Source: Chitinophaga arvensicola (GTDB lineage: Bacteria > Bacteroidota > Bacteroidia > Chitinophagales > Chitinophagaceae). Taken from it: a DNA stretch of 64,000 nucleotides. Below are positions 17,513 through 25,972 of this stretch, piece after piece; position 1 is the stretch's first letter; every line of letters begins with the position of its first letter. The DNA is taken from contig NZ_FOJG01000002.1 of the NCBI RefSeq assembly GCF_900110835.1, forward strand, positions 2,260,979-2,324,978, in the 5' to 3' direction. The notes beneath the pieces are model-generated. The model was not told the origin of the DNA, did no database searches, and saw nothing but the letters and a program-made list of their open reading frames with translations. Position numbers and translations under genes: made by a program.

Positions 17513-18109
17513 ATGAGCAAAGTATCTATACTCGGACTAAAACTACCTACAGATCCACGATGGGTGAATCTGGCAGCGATTTCATTGCAGGACATTCTGA
17601 CGGACCACGCCTATTGCGAACAAAAGGCGGCATCTTCCGCTATCTCCCTGATCCAGCGTAATCCGGAAAGAACAAGAATGGTGGAAGAACTGGCGCCTAT
17701 CGTTACGGAAGAATGGGGACATTTCCGGCAGGTACTCGCCGAAATGAAGAAACGCGGCCTGTCGCTCGGCAAACAACGGAAAGATGATTATGTAAACGCA
17801 CTGATGGATAACCGCGTAAAAGGCGGCAGTGCAGAAGACAGTTTCCTCGATGCCCTCCTCATCTTCGCACTCATCGAAGCCCGCAGCTGCGAGCGCTTCC
17901 GGCTACTCAGCGAAGGACTGGAAGATGAATACATGCGCGAATTCTATCGCAAATTCATGATCTCCGAAGCAGGCCACTACCGCCTCTTCATCGATCTGGC
18001 CAATGAATATTTCCCGGAGGATAAAGTACGCGACCGCTGGCAGGAATGGCTGAAAATGGAAGCCGAAATATTACAGAATATTGAAGTCCGGGGCGACCGG
18101 ATGCACTAA
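17513..18109 (+). CDS. miaE: tRNA 2-methylthio-N6-isopentenyladenosine hydroxylase
   Basis: 198 residues from ATG 17513; upstream in-frame codons back to 17345 overlap the BioF-like gene and are not used. It is a ferritin-like four-helix protein with diiron ligands visible as AYCEQKAA, EEWGHFRQ, EARSCERF and SEAGHYRL. MiaE uses O2 to hydroxylate ms2i6A37 of tRNA to ms2io6A. The length and motif order match the family. It is followed by a hairpin at 18118-18148. Confidence 0.9.
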   Translation: MSKVSILGLKLPTDPRWVNLAAISLQDILTDHAYCEQKAASSAISLIQRNPERTRMVEELAPIVTEEWGHFRQVLAEMKKRGLSLGKQRKDDYVNALMDNRVKGGSAEDSFLDALLIFALIEARSCERFRLLSEGLEDEYMREFYRKFMISEAGHYRLFIDLANEYFPEDKVRDRWQEWLKMEAEILQNIEVRGDRMH

Positions 18110-18117
18110 GCGAAGTT

Positions 18118-18148
18118 TGTCTTTCTCAGTATTACACTGGGAAAGACA
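18118..18148. terminator. hairpin between convergent miaE and patatin genes
   Basis: TGTCTTTCTCAGT pairs with ACTGGGAAAGACA (one G-T pair) around a 5-nt loop. It lies between convergent stops at 18109 and 18158. It lacks a long T-run but is placed as a shared terminator. Confidence 0.6.
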
Positions 18149-18157
18149 ACATCCATA

Positions 18158-20428
18158 TCAGAAGTTGAAACCGAGGTTCACATAAAATTTGAGACGGCCC
18201 GATTGATCATTATACATCATCGTTGCTTCCACAGGGCCTAAGCGGCTGCTGTAACCCGCTCCGATACCATATCCCGCCAGGTATTCATAGCGGTTCCCAC
18301 CGGAAATAGTACCATCATACACGGCAGCGCCTATACGCGGAATAGCAAAGAGATTCCTGAGAAATTCATATTGCCAGGCTACCTGCACCGCACTTATTTT
18401 CGGGGTAAGTACTTCTCCTTCATAAATGCCTACAAAAGGCACCTGGTTACGGGTGATGTTTGTCATCCCCCCTACCACAAAGGCATTGATCACCGATTCT
18501 TTGTAATTCAGATTGTAACCGATATTACCATCCAGTTCTATCGCCGACTTCCGGCCGACCGGAATGTAATATTTCATATTCAGGGCAAAACGCTGGTAGT
18601 CGTTGAAATTTACACCCAGCGTATCAAAATCCTGATCTACCCCACCGGAGCTTACTTTAATCCCCGGATGCTGATTGTAGATATGTCCCACTTCCAGGTC
18701 CAGCAACAGTCCGCGCGTAGGATATATTTTCTGGTTCAGGGAATTGATGCCGAAATTAACATAGGTATTCAGCTGATTCGTACTGCCACGCACATCCATA
18801 AAATTGGATAATTGCGGCTTGTATTTGATGTACTCCCAACGGGTACCCGCACCAATCGACATATCGCGGGTGAACGTATATTGCACATCCACATTCACGT
18901 TGGCGTATTTACTGCGATACGGCTGTTCCTTATTGAAATCACTATCGTAAAAAGTAAGACCATTGTTTTCATAATAGGTACTTAATCCGAAACCAAAATT
19001 ACGGCTACGTCCCAGGTACTTGAAGTATTCGGCCTCCAGGCGCGGGTTTTCACTGATCACAGCCGTAACGAACGACCGGGAGTTAGGCACAATAAAGTTC
19101 CGTTGAGTCAGGTTGATGATAGCATTGGCGCCGGTAAAGGTATTATAGTTCAGCGCAAACTTCACATAGGTAAGCGGGTTCTCTTCTACCTGGATATCCA
19201 TCCGGCTCTTACCATATCCTTCAGGCACCAGGTTGTACGTGATCAGCTTATAAAACCGTGTGCCATATACATTCAGGATCGCATTTCTCAGTTGGGCAGG
19301 TGTGTAACAGCCGCCTGGCTTGAGATGCAGCCGTTGTAAAAAGAATTTCTGATCAGAGTGTACCAGGCCGCTCACATGTACGCTGCTCAATTCTATGTCG
19401 GTGGCAAAAGGCAGACGGTCGGCTACAAACGGCGGCTGTGGATACAATGCATTTAAGGAATCTGCCAGGTGCTTGAATATGGGATACATTTCCCGGCCTT
19501 TGCGGCGGCCTACCTCAATAATGGAATCCACGCTGCCGAAACTGGCGGCAGAGTAGTTTTCCAGCTCCCTGTTCATCGGCACATAAATATCCGTATGCTT
19601 AATGGCTTTCGTAAAATCGGAAGCATCCTTGTAAAAGCCCAGCTGGTAAAGGATATCGAAAGGAGTTACCAGTTGATCTGCTTTGCGCAGGCCTCCGCTC
19701 ACATTGGCGCCTATCACAATATCAGCGCCCATGTCTTTGGCGGTGAGCACCGGGAAGTTGCGGACCACGCCACCATCCACCAGTTTGCGGTCGCCGATTT
19801 TTACGGCGGTGAAAACAGAGGGAATGGCCATGCTGGCACGCAGACTGGTCACAATTTCACCGCTGTCGAGCGTTACAATATCGCCGGTCGCCACATCAGT
19901 GGCAATACATTTAAAGGGAATATTAAAATCTTCAAAGTTCTTGATGTCCTTCACAGGCCAGCACAAACGGGCCAGCTCCAGCCATAGCGCTTCTCCGGAA
20001 ATCACGCCGGAAGCCAGCTTGGGCTTACCATACTCAAAGGGTATTTCAATAATGTATTTGTTGTATTCCCGTTTTTCTTCGTAGGAGATATCGGTCAGCA
20101 CAGGCTGATTGGAAAACAAACTATTCCAGTTGAGCTTACGGGCTACTGCTTCAATATTATTTCCTGAATATCCCATGGCATACAGCGAACCTACAATGCT
20201 GCCCATGCTGGTTCCGGTTACCAGGTCGATCTTCAATCCGGCGCTGTCTATCGCTTCCAGGATGCCAATGTGTGCGAGGCCGCGTGCACCGCCACCACTG
20301 AGTGTTAATCCTATTTTAGGTCTGTTACTGATCGTTTGCTGCCCCTTCACGGTATAGTGGCTCGTCATAAAAGCTAACAACAATAAACTGATAACCTGCC
20401 AGATGTGAGCTTTTGATCCCTGCTTCAT
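18158..20428 (-). CDS. patatin-like phospholipase fused to outer-membrane beta-barrel
   Basis: 756 residues with an N-terminal signal (about 1-30). The patatin domain (about 38-240) has the oxyanion loop SGGGARGLAHIG, the nucleophile GTSMGS and the catalytic Asp in DGGVVRN. A POTRA-like region follows (about 345-410, LHLKPGGCYTPAQLRNAIL). A C-terminal BamA/TamA-like barrel ends in FYVNLGFNF, with a terminal Phe as in outer-membrane proteins. This arrangement resembles type Vd autotransporters such as PlpD. The lipase is probably displayed or released at the outer membrane; acyl substrates are unknown. Confidence 0.88.
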   Translation of the reverse strand: MKQGSKAHIWQVISLLLLAFMTSHYTVKGQQTISNRPKIGLTLSGGGARGLAHIGILEAIDSAGLKIDLVTGTSMGSIVGSLYAMGYSGNNIEAVARKLNWNSLFSNQPVLTDISYEEKREYNKYIIEIPFEYGKPKLASGVISGEALWLELARLCWPVKDIKNFEDFNIPFKCIATDVATGDIVTLDSGEIVTSLRASMAIPSVFTAVKIGDRKLVDGGVVRNFPVLTAKDMGADIVIGANVSGGLRKADQLVTPFDILYQLGFYKDASDFTKAIKHTDIYVPMNRELENYSAASFGSVDSIIEVGRRKGREMYPIFKHLADSLNALYPQPPFVADRLPFATDIELSSVHVSGLVHSDQKFFLQRLHLKPGGCYTPAQLRNAILNVYGTRFYKLITYNLVPEGYGKSRMDIQVEENPLTYVKFALNYNTFTGANAIINLTQRNFIVPNSRSFVTAVISENPRLEAEYFKYLGRSRNFGFGLSTYYENNGLTFYDSDFNKEQPYRSKYANVNVDVQYTFTRDMSIGAGTRWEYIKYKPQLSNFMDVRGSTNQLNTYVNFGINSLNQKIYPTRGLLLDLEVGHIYNQHPGIKVSSGGVDQDFDTLGVNFNDYQRFALNMKYYIPVGRKSAIELDGNIGYNLNYKESVINAFVVGGMTNITRNQVPFVGIYEGEVLTPKISAVQVAWQYEFLRNLFAIPRIGAAVYDGTISGGNRYEYLAGYGIGAGYSSRLGPVEATMMYNDQSGRLKFYVNLGFNF

Positions 20429-20589
20429 TGTAAATAATTGGCCCTTATTAAAGATAAGGCTTTATAGACATTCCCGAATGTTAAGCACAAGAGATTTTTA
20501 GTTGAACATTTGCTCTCATAGTAAATATTCGTTATCTTATTCCCCGCAAAAAGCTAACTACTAAAAGTTAAGCGTCACAATTAACACGT

Positions 20590-22050
20590 ATGAAAAACTC
20601 GCTCCCCACGCAGAACATCTGGCAGGTTATTATGGCTTCGTCGGCTGGTACGCTCATTGAATGGTACGACTTTTACATCTTTGGCAGTTTGTCGGCCATC
20701 ATTGCTGAAAAGTTCTTTCCACCCAGTAATCCGCAGCTGGCCTATATTGCCACGCTGGCCACCTTTGCGGTAGGATTTATTGTACGTCCTTTCGGCGCCA
20801 TCGTTTTTGGCCGCCTGGGCGATATGGTAGGACGTAAATACACGTTCCTCCTCACCCTGTTGATCATGGGCGGCTCTACGTTCGCCATCGGCCTTATTCC
20901 CAGTTATCATACCATCGGGATACTGGCTCCTATACTGGTACTGATCCTGCGCCTCGCACAAGGACTGGCCCTGGGTGGTGAATACGGCGGCGCGGCTACC
21001 TATGTGGCCGAACACTCACCCGACAACCGGCGCGGATACTACACCAGTTTCATACAAACCACCGCCACACTGGGCCTGTTTGTATCGCTGGGCGTTATCC
21101 TCCTGACCCGCATGCTCATGACACCAGACGATTTCAACAACTACGGCTGGCGTATTCCTTTCCTGCTGTCGGTGCTGCTGGTGATCATGTCGTACTACAT
21201 ACGTATACGCCTGCACGAATCACCCCTGTTTGCCCAGATGAAGAAAGAAGGCAAAACTTCCACCAATCCTATCAAAGAAAGCTTTGCCAATAAAGAAAAC
21301 CTGAAACTGGTGATGATAGCGCTGTTTGGCGCCGCTATGGGTCAGGGCGTGGTTTGGTACACCGGTCAGTTCTATGCGCTTTCCTTTCTCCAGAAAACGA
21401 TGAACATAGAATTCGTACAGTCCAATATTATTATTGCGATTGCGCTGTTGCTGGGCACCCCTTTCTTTATTTACTTCGGCTCCCTGTCCGACCGCATCGG
21501 TCGCAAAAAGATCATGCTCACCGGCATGCTGCTGGCGGCCCTGGCCTACTACCCGATCTACAAGGCCATGGACAATATTGGGAACGTACAGCTGAAACAG
21601 GAGCAAACAGAACTGTTTAAAATAGAAAGCAATTCTTCCAGAACCGAATCGGGCGAACTGGTAGTCAAAAGCAGCCGGGTACACACTTACACCGATGGCA
21701 GCATCCTGAGGGAAACCGCCGATAAAAAGGAACTCACCGTAAGCCGCACCCATGTAACCTGGCTGGTGATCCTCATCTTTATACAGGTGCTTTTCGTAAC
21801 CATGGTATATGCGCCCATCGCGGCTTTCCTGGTAGAATTGTTTCCTACGCGCATCCGCTATACCTCCATGTCGCTGCCGTATCATATCGGTAACGGCGTT
21901 TTTGGCGGATTGCTCCCCACTATTTCCACAATCCTGGTTACCAATACGGGTAATCACCTGGCAGGACTGATCTATCCGATCAGCATTGCGGTGATCTGTT
22001 TTATTGTGGGTATGATTTACCTGAAAGATAAAAAGGGAATTCCGCTGTAA
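20590..22050 (+). CDS. MFS transporter, metabolite:H+ symporter (MHS) type
   Basis: 486 residues and 12 predicted helices. MHS features are AGTLIEWYDFYIFG at helix 1, the loop 2-3 motif FGRLGDMVGRKYT, RLAQGLALGGEYGGAATYVAEH, and SDRIGRKKIMLTG in loop 8-9. Relatives (ProP, KgtP, ShiA) import organic acids or osmolytes with protons; the substrate here is unknown. An unusual hydrophilic insert of about 60 residues occupies about 332-390, after the motif-bearing second-half loop. The gene ends in a strong terminator shared with the convergent GSCFA gene. Confidence 0.88.
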   Translation: MKNSLPTQNIWQVIMASSAGTLIEWYDFYIFGSLSAIIAEKFFPPSNPQLAYIATLATFAVGFIVRPFGAIVFGRLGDMVGRKYTFLLTLLIMGGSTFAIGLIPSYHTIGILAPILVLILRLAQGLALGGEYGGAATYVAEHSPDNRRGYYTSFIQTTATLGLFVSLGVILLTRMLMTPDDFNNYGWRIPFLLSVLLVIMSYYIRIRLHESPLFAQMKKEGKTSTNPIKESFANKENLKLVMIALFGAAMGQGVVWYTGQFYALSFLQKTMNIEFVQSNIIIAIALLLGTPFFIYFGSLSDRIGRKKIMLTGMLLAALAYYPIYKAMDNIGNVQLKQEQTELFKIESNSSRTESGELVVKSSRVHTYTDGSILRETADKKELTVSRTHVTWLVILIFIQVLFVTMVYAPIAAFLVELFPTRIRYTSMSLPYHIGNGVFGGLLPTISTILVTNTGNHLAGLIYPISIAVICFIVGMIYLKDKKGIPL

Positions 22051-22068
22051 GTACGGTGGTAATATATT

Positions 22069-22118
22069 TTCGGGGAGATGGAAGCTGCTATAGCAGCTTC
22101 CATCTCCCCGAACTTTTT
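22069..22118. terminator. bidirectional rho-independent terminator
   Basis: TTCGGGGAGATGGAAGCTGC pairs perfectly with its complement ending at 22112 around a TATA loop, giving a stem of about 20 bp. T-rich sequence follows on the + strand (CTTTTTT). It separates the convergent MFS gene and the GSCFA gene. Confidence 0.92.
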
Positions 22119-22124
22119 TACAGG

Positions 22125-23096
22125 CTATTGAAACTGCTGTAAGAGATCCTCCAGTTGTAAACCAGGATGTGCGGTCATCAGCTGTTGTACTTTTGTAGCA
22201 TAAAGCCGCCGGAACTGCTGATGCGCGGCACTTTCCGGGTTAAACGGCCGGTGACGGGCCGCCCGGTTAATATCTGCAATACTGTGCAGTAATTCCTGGC
22301 TGCCGGCACTGATGGCGGTTTTCACCACCTGTTCCCACACATAGTTAATGGCCAGTTCATTGGGATGTACCAGGTCTTCCTTATAAAAACGGTAATCCCG
22401 CAAATCATCTATCACCAGCTCATAGGCGGGGAAGTAAAACAGGCGGTTAAATTTATTCACCAGGTGATGCACGGCCTGCAGCAGCACGGCTTTGCTGAGG
22501 TTATTTTCTACAACGCCGTCGCGGATATAACGAACCGGGCTAACGGTAAAGAGTATATTAATTTTCCGGTTGCGGAAAAACAGGCGGTGCATCATGTTAT
22601 CCAATGCCGTCACTATTTCATCTACGGTGAGCAGGCGTTTGTAGAAATTGCCTGCTGGGACCTTATGACAGTTACCTACCAGGCGGTTATTTTCCTTTAA
22701 GACGTATGCATGCGCAGATCCTAATGTGAGCACAAGCCAGTCGGCCTTTTCCATAGCCTGTGTGGCCGCCGCCTGCATCTGACGGATATTCTGAAGGGTC
22801 GCTTCCGGCGTAAGGCCGGAGAAACGGCTATGATGATCCCAGCTGTGCCAGGTATCATTATGGAGAAACAGGTCTTCTTTCGTATATACTTTCCCGTCGA
22901 GATACGAGGTAAGCGCTTTGGTAATGCTGAGCGGGTTATATAAAATGCCATGCGGGTTCACCAGGGTATTAAACCGGTGTTCCGCCAGCTTTTCCCCGAT
23001 TTCTTCCGCAAAACAGGAACCCATCAGCAACAGCTCATGATCGTACTGGATGGCGTCCGATAGTGGCGCCACCGGAAAACTCAAATGAAATTGCAT
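22125..23096 (-). CDS. GSCFA domain protein
   Basis: 323 residues. The name motif is visible as LLMGSCFAEEIG near residues 26-37, and VLTLGSAHAYVL plus VSPVRYIRDG fit an SGNH-hydrolase-like fold. A late HPNELAINYVWE holds the probable catalytic His. GSCFA proteins are common in Bacteroidota and may act as esterases on glycans, which is not proven. It starts 9 bp after the HMG-CoA lyase stop, as the last gene of a five-gene minus-strand run. Confidence 0.9.
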   Translation of the reverse strand: MQFHLSFPVAPLSDAIQYDHELLLMGSCFAEEIGEKLAEHRFNTLVNPHGILYNPLSITKALTSYLDGKVYTKEDLFLHNDTWHSWDHHSRFSGLTPEATLQNIRQMQAAATQAMEKADWLVLTLGSAHAYVLKENNRLVGNCHKVPAGNFYKRLLTVDEIVTALDNMMHRLFFRNRKINILFTVSPVRYIRDGVVENNLSKAVLLQAVHHLVNKFNRLFYFPAYELVIDDLRDYRFYKEDLVHPNELAINYVWEQVVKTAISAGSQELLHSIADINRAARHRPFNPESAAHQQFRRLYATKVQQLMTAHPGLQLEDLLQQFQ

Positions 23097-23105
23097 GTAA
23101 TAAGG

Positions 23106-23957
23106 TTAAGCTTTAAATACAGCATCTGCCAGTCGCTGTGTGCCTCTTAATGCGGTCATATCGAGCGACAGCGGCTCTTTCCGCTGATGACAGAACGCGA
23201 TCAGGTTTTCTGTTGCCAGGTTGCCTACCAGCTCATCTTTGGCCATCGGGCAACCGCCGATCCCTTTGATGGAGCTGTCGAAGCGCTTACATCCTTGCTC
23301 ATAGGCCGCCAGTACTTTCTCTTCCCAGTTATATGGGGACGCGTGAAAATGCGCGCCGATCTCCACATCCGGATATGCCGGGATGAGGTGTTTGAACAAC
23401 CCGCTGATGGTGGCGGGATCCGCTACTCCTACCGTATCTGCCAGGGAAATAATGCCGATGTCCATCTTCACCATCTCCTCCACATATTGCAGCACTATTT
23501 CAGGGCTATATGGATCTCCGTAAGGGTTACCAAAGCCCATAGAAATATAGATTACCAGCTCTTTCCGGTTCTTGATGCACAATTCCTGCATGGAATGCAC
23601 CTGTTCCAGTGATTCTGCAATGGTTTTGTTGGTATTTCTCAGCTGAAAAGTTTCAGATATGGAGAAAGGGAAACCGAGGTAGTTGATTTCATCAAATACC
23701 ACCGCCTCTTCCGCACCGCGTAAATTAGCTACAATAGCCAGCAGCTTACTTCTGGAACCAGACAACTGCAGCCTGGGAATCACGTCTTTGGTATCCGCCA
23801 TCTGGGGGATGGCCTTGGGAGACACAAAGCTGCCAAAATCAATGGTATCAAAACCAACTTTCAGGAGGGAATTCAGATACTGCACTTTTTCATCCGTACT
23901 GATCATCCGGTGCCAACCCTGCATGGCATCACGCGGGCATTCCACTAGTTTTAGCAT
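23106..23957 (-). CDS. hydroxymethylglutaryl-CoA lyase
   Basis: 283 residues, a TIM-barrel of the HMGL-like family. Seen are VECPRDAMQG at the N-terminus (the catalytic Arg-Asp pair), GSFVSPKAIPQMAD, the metal-binding His pair in GAHFHASPYN, and the catalytic Cys loop GIGGCP near residue 240. It splits HMG-CoA into acetyl-CoA and acetoacetate in leucine or ketone metabolism. It lies between rlmB (37 bp upstream) and the GSCFA gene (9 bp downstream), with no other leucine-degradation gene nearby. Confidence 0.88.
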   Translation of the reverse strand: MLKLVECPRDAMQGWHRMISTDEKVQYLNSLLKVGFDTIDFGSFVSPKAIPQMADTKDVIPRLQLSGSRSKLLAIVANLRGAEEAVVFDEINYLGFPFSISETFQLRNTNKTIAESLEQVHSMQELCIKNRKELVIYISMGFGNPYGDPYSPEIVLQYVEEMVKMDIGIISLADTVGVADPATISGLFKHLIPAYPDVEIGAHFHASPYNWEEKVLAAYEQGCKRFDSSIKGIGGCPMAKDELVGNLATENLIAFCHQRKEPLSLDMTALRGTQRLADAVFKA

Positions 23958-23994
23958 AGTAAACCATTTTCTGTGCGGATTCCCGCAGGTCCGC

Positions 23995-24816
23995 TTAAAT
24001 ATTTACCGTTCTCTGTTTCAGCGCTTCATACAGGATGATGCCGGCTGCCACAGATACGTTGAATGATTCGAAATTACCCGCCATCGGGATCCGGAACAAT
24101 ATGTCAGAAGCCTTTATCAGCGCGGGGTACACGCCTTTATCTTCCGACCCCATGATCACCGCTACCGGCTCTTTCAGATCGCAGTCGTATAATTTAATTT
24201 CCGTTTCCATTTCGCTGGCCATAACCTTGATCCCGTTGAGATGCAGGGTATCAATGGCTTTATTGAGGCTGTTCACCCGGCATACCGCGATCTTTTCCAG
24301 GGCACCGGCCGATGATTTTACGGCCTCTTCGTTCAGCGCGGCAATACCTTTGTCTGGTATAATAATGGCCTGTGCGCCGCAACACACTGCACTGCGGGCA
24401 ATAGCGCCGATATTACGTACATCTGTAATACCATCCAGGATCAGGAACAACGGCGTTTCTCCTTTTTCTATCACATGGGAAATAACATCCTGCAGATCCA
24501 GGTAGGTTACATTACCTGCAATGGCCACTACGCCCTGGTGATTTGCCTGGGTAAGACCGTTGAGCTTTTCCACAGGAACATAGTTCACCGGGATATTGTT
24601 GGTTTGTGCCAGTTCCCGGATCTGGGGGATAATGTCGCCCGTAGCCGTACGCAGCATGAAAATGCGTTCGATGGGCGCTCCCGTAGTCAGGGCCTCCAAT
24701 AACGGCTGACGGCCAATAATCATGGTAGATTGCTTTGGCCGTTGCGTTGCATATTTTTTAGGGCCTCGCTGCCCCTCTCTTCTTTCACCTTTGAAAGCGT
24801 TAAATTTCCTTTCCAT
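23995..24816 (-). CDS. rlmB: 23S rRNA (guanosine-2251-2'-O)-methyltransferase
   Basis: 273 residues from the ATG at 24816. The upstream TTG at 24825 lies inside the -7 box, so it is rejected. The N-terminal substrate-binding domain (about 30-105) is followed by the SpoU knot domain: motif 1 TDVRNIGAIARSA, motif 2 IMGSEDKGV and motif 3 NFESFNVSVAAGI. It methylates the ribose of G2251 in the 23S P-loop using SAM. A basic N-terminal tail rich in K/R precedes the fold. Confidence 0.9.
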   Translation of the reverse strand: MERKFNAFKGERREGQRGPKKYATQRPKQSTMIIGRQPLLEALTTGAPIERIFMLRTATGDIIPQIRELAQTNNIPVNYVPVEKLNGLTQANHQGVVAIAGNVTYLDLQDVISHVIEKGETPLFLILDGITDVRNIGAIARSAVCCGAQAIIIPDKGIAALNEEAVKSSAGALEKIAVCRVNSLNKAIDTLHLNGIKVMASEMETEIKLYDCDLKEPVAVIMGSEDKGVYPALIKASDILFRIPMAGNFESFNVSVAAGIILYEALKQRTVNI

Positions 24817-24822
24817 TTGCTG

Positions 24823-24830
24823 CAAAGGTA
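24823..24830 (-). promoter_or_regulatory. -7 box abutting the rlmB start
   Basis: TACCTTTG matches TAnnTTTG on the minus strand and ends 6 nt before the ATG at 24816. A transcript from it would be nearly or fully leaderless. It lies in the 20-bp gap after the Nudix gene, giving rlmB an internal promoter. No good TTG -33 element is seen. Confidence 0.5.
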
Positions 24831-24836
24831 ACGGGT

Positions 24837-25400
24837 TTATTTGTTTAATAAGCCTTCATAGCCCATGAGCTTCACTTTTTGTATGGCTGCTACCGATAAG
24901 GAATCGGTGATTTCAAAGTCATTGACCATCCGGTAGGCCTCTTCAAAAGGCACTTTCTTTACTGCCAGCTGCTCTGTTTCTTCCGGTTCCGGCTCCCGTT
25001 GCTCCAGGCCACGGGCCAGGAATATCACTCCTTCTTCATCAGACACGGAGTTAGACAATGCCATCCGGGAAATCACCTCCCAATGGGAAGCCACCAGCCC
25101 GGTTTCTTCCAACAGTTCCCTCCTGGCGGTATCCAGCGGATCTTCTCCCAGCGGACAGCCGCCCTCTGGAATTTCCCAGGAATATTGCTTTAACGGGAAA
25201 CGGTATTGGCCTACCAGGTAAATATTCATGTCATCGTCCAATGCCACGATGCCGATTGCCAGATTCTTAAAATGCACCACCCCATAAATCCCGGCGCCCC
25301 CCGCAGGGTTTAATCCCTCATGATGCCAGATGCTGATCCAGTTATTGTCATATCGCATTTCCCGGGAGTGAATGGTCCAGGGGTTTTTCGTTGTGTCCAT
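24837..25400 (-). CDS. Nudix hydrolase, ADP-ribose pyrophosphatase-like
   Basis: 187 residues from ATG 25400. A longer frame to 25493 overlaps the GNAT gene and is rejected. The Nudix box is complete: a GGCPLGEDPLDTARRELLEE-type run ending TGL, with the GX5EX7REX2EEXG spacing. The N-terminal part (WISIWHHEG, VVHFKNLAIGIVALD) resembles ADP-ribose/NDP-sugar hydrolases. It probably hydrolyses a nucleoside diphosphate derivative; the substrate is inferred from family resemblance only. It begins 7 bp after the GNAT stop. Confidence 0.87.
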   Translation of the reverse strand: MDTTKNPWTIHSREMRYDNNWISIWHHEGLNPAGGAGIYGVVHFKNLAIGIVALDDDMNIYLVGQYRFPLKQYSWEIPEGGCPLGEDPLDTARRELLEETGLVASHWEVISRMALSNSVSDEEGVIFLARGLEQREPEPEETEQLAVKKVPFEEAYRMVNDFEITDSLSVAAIQKVKLMGYEGLLNK

Positions 25401-25407
25401 GATTTCC

Positions 25408-25848
25408 TTAAAGTGACTTGTAATAATAGTAGGAGTTGGTATCTTTTTTAAATCCTTCTTTTTCGTAAAGGGACTGTGCCCCTGTGTTGGCAATATAGGT
25501 TTGTAACATCAGCCAGGCTGCACCGGTTGTTTTACCATATTCCGCAGCAGCATCCAATAGTGCTTTTCCGGCGCCTTGCCCACGATGTTCCTCCAATACA
25601 TAGAGGTCGTTGAGTAACCAGCCTCTTTTCATACCCAGCGAAGTGAAGATCGGGTAGAGTTGCGTAAACCCGATAATTTCATCTCCGTTTAATACCACAA
25701 ATATGACGCTGTCTTTTTTTGCAATTCTTTCTGAAATAAAATCAAGTGCTCCTTTGAAATCGGGCGCCTGGTCGTAATAACTGCGGTAGGCATCAAACAA
25801 TACCGCCACTTCATTCGTATGTAACTCCGTTGCCTGAATAACTTCCAT
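25408..25848 (-). CDS. GNAT family N-acetyltransferase
   Basis: 146 residues with GNAT motif A, LEEHRGQGAGKALLDAA (about 91-107), for acetyl-CoA pyrophosphate binding. Motif B follows as GAAWLMLQTYIANTGAQSLYEKEGF. The acceptor amine is unknown. It is the first gene of the tight minus-strand run GNAT-Nudix-rlmB-HMGL-GSCFA. Confidence 0.9.
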   Translation of the reverse strand: MEVIQATELHTNEVAVLFDAYRSYYDQAPDFKGALDFISERIAKKDSVIFVVLNGDEIIGFTQLYPIFTSLGMKRGWLLNDLYVLEEHRGQGAGKALLDAAAEYGKTTGAAWLMLQTYIANTGAQSLYEKEGFKKDTNSYYYYKSL

Positions 25849-25897
25849 AAGATAACAGATTTAAATATCCTTGCCCAATTTAACGCATTTCCCTAAC

Positions 25898-25941
25898 AAA
25901 AGAAAAGATGCTCCGTCCGGTAAAAACCGGGGTGAGCATCT
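25898..25941 (-). terminator. rho-independent terminator of the decarboxylase-exporter operon
   Basis: On the minus strand AGATGCTC pairs with GAGCATCT, with an inner CCGG(T)/(A)CCGG stem, and TTTTCTTTTG follows. It lies 31 bp past the exporter stop (25973) and before the GNAT gene. Confidence 0.85.
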
Positions 25942-25972
25942 GGCTACTTCTACCTTAAAATATTTATAGCTA

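Noticed and set aside
21220..21957. Long antisense frame (245 codons) inside the MFS gene
   Set aside because: The translation is rich in Gln, His, Gly and Arg with no domain, as expected from the opposite strand of a membrane-protein gene.
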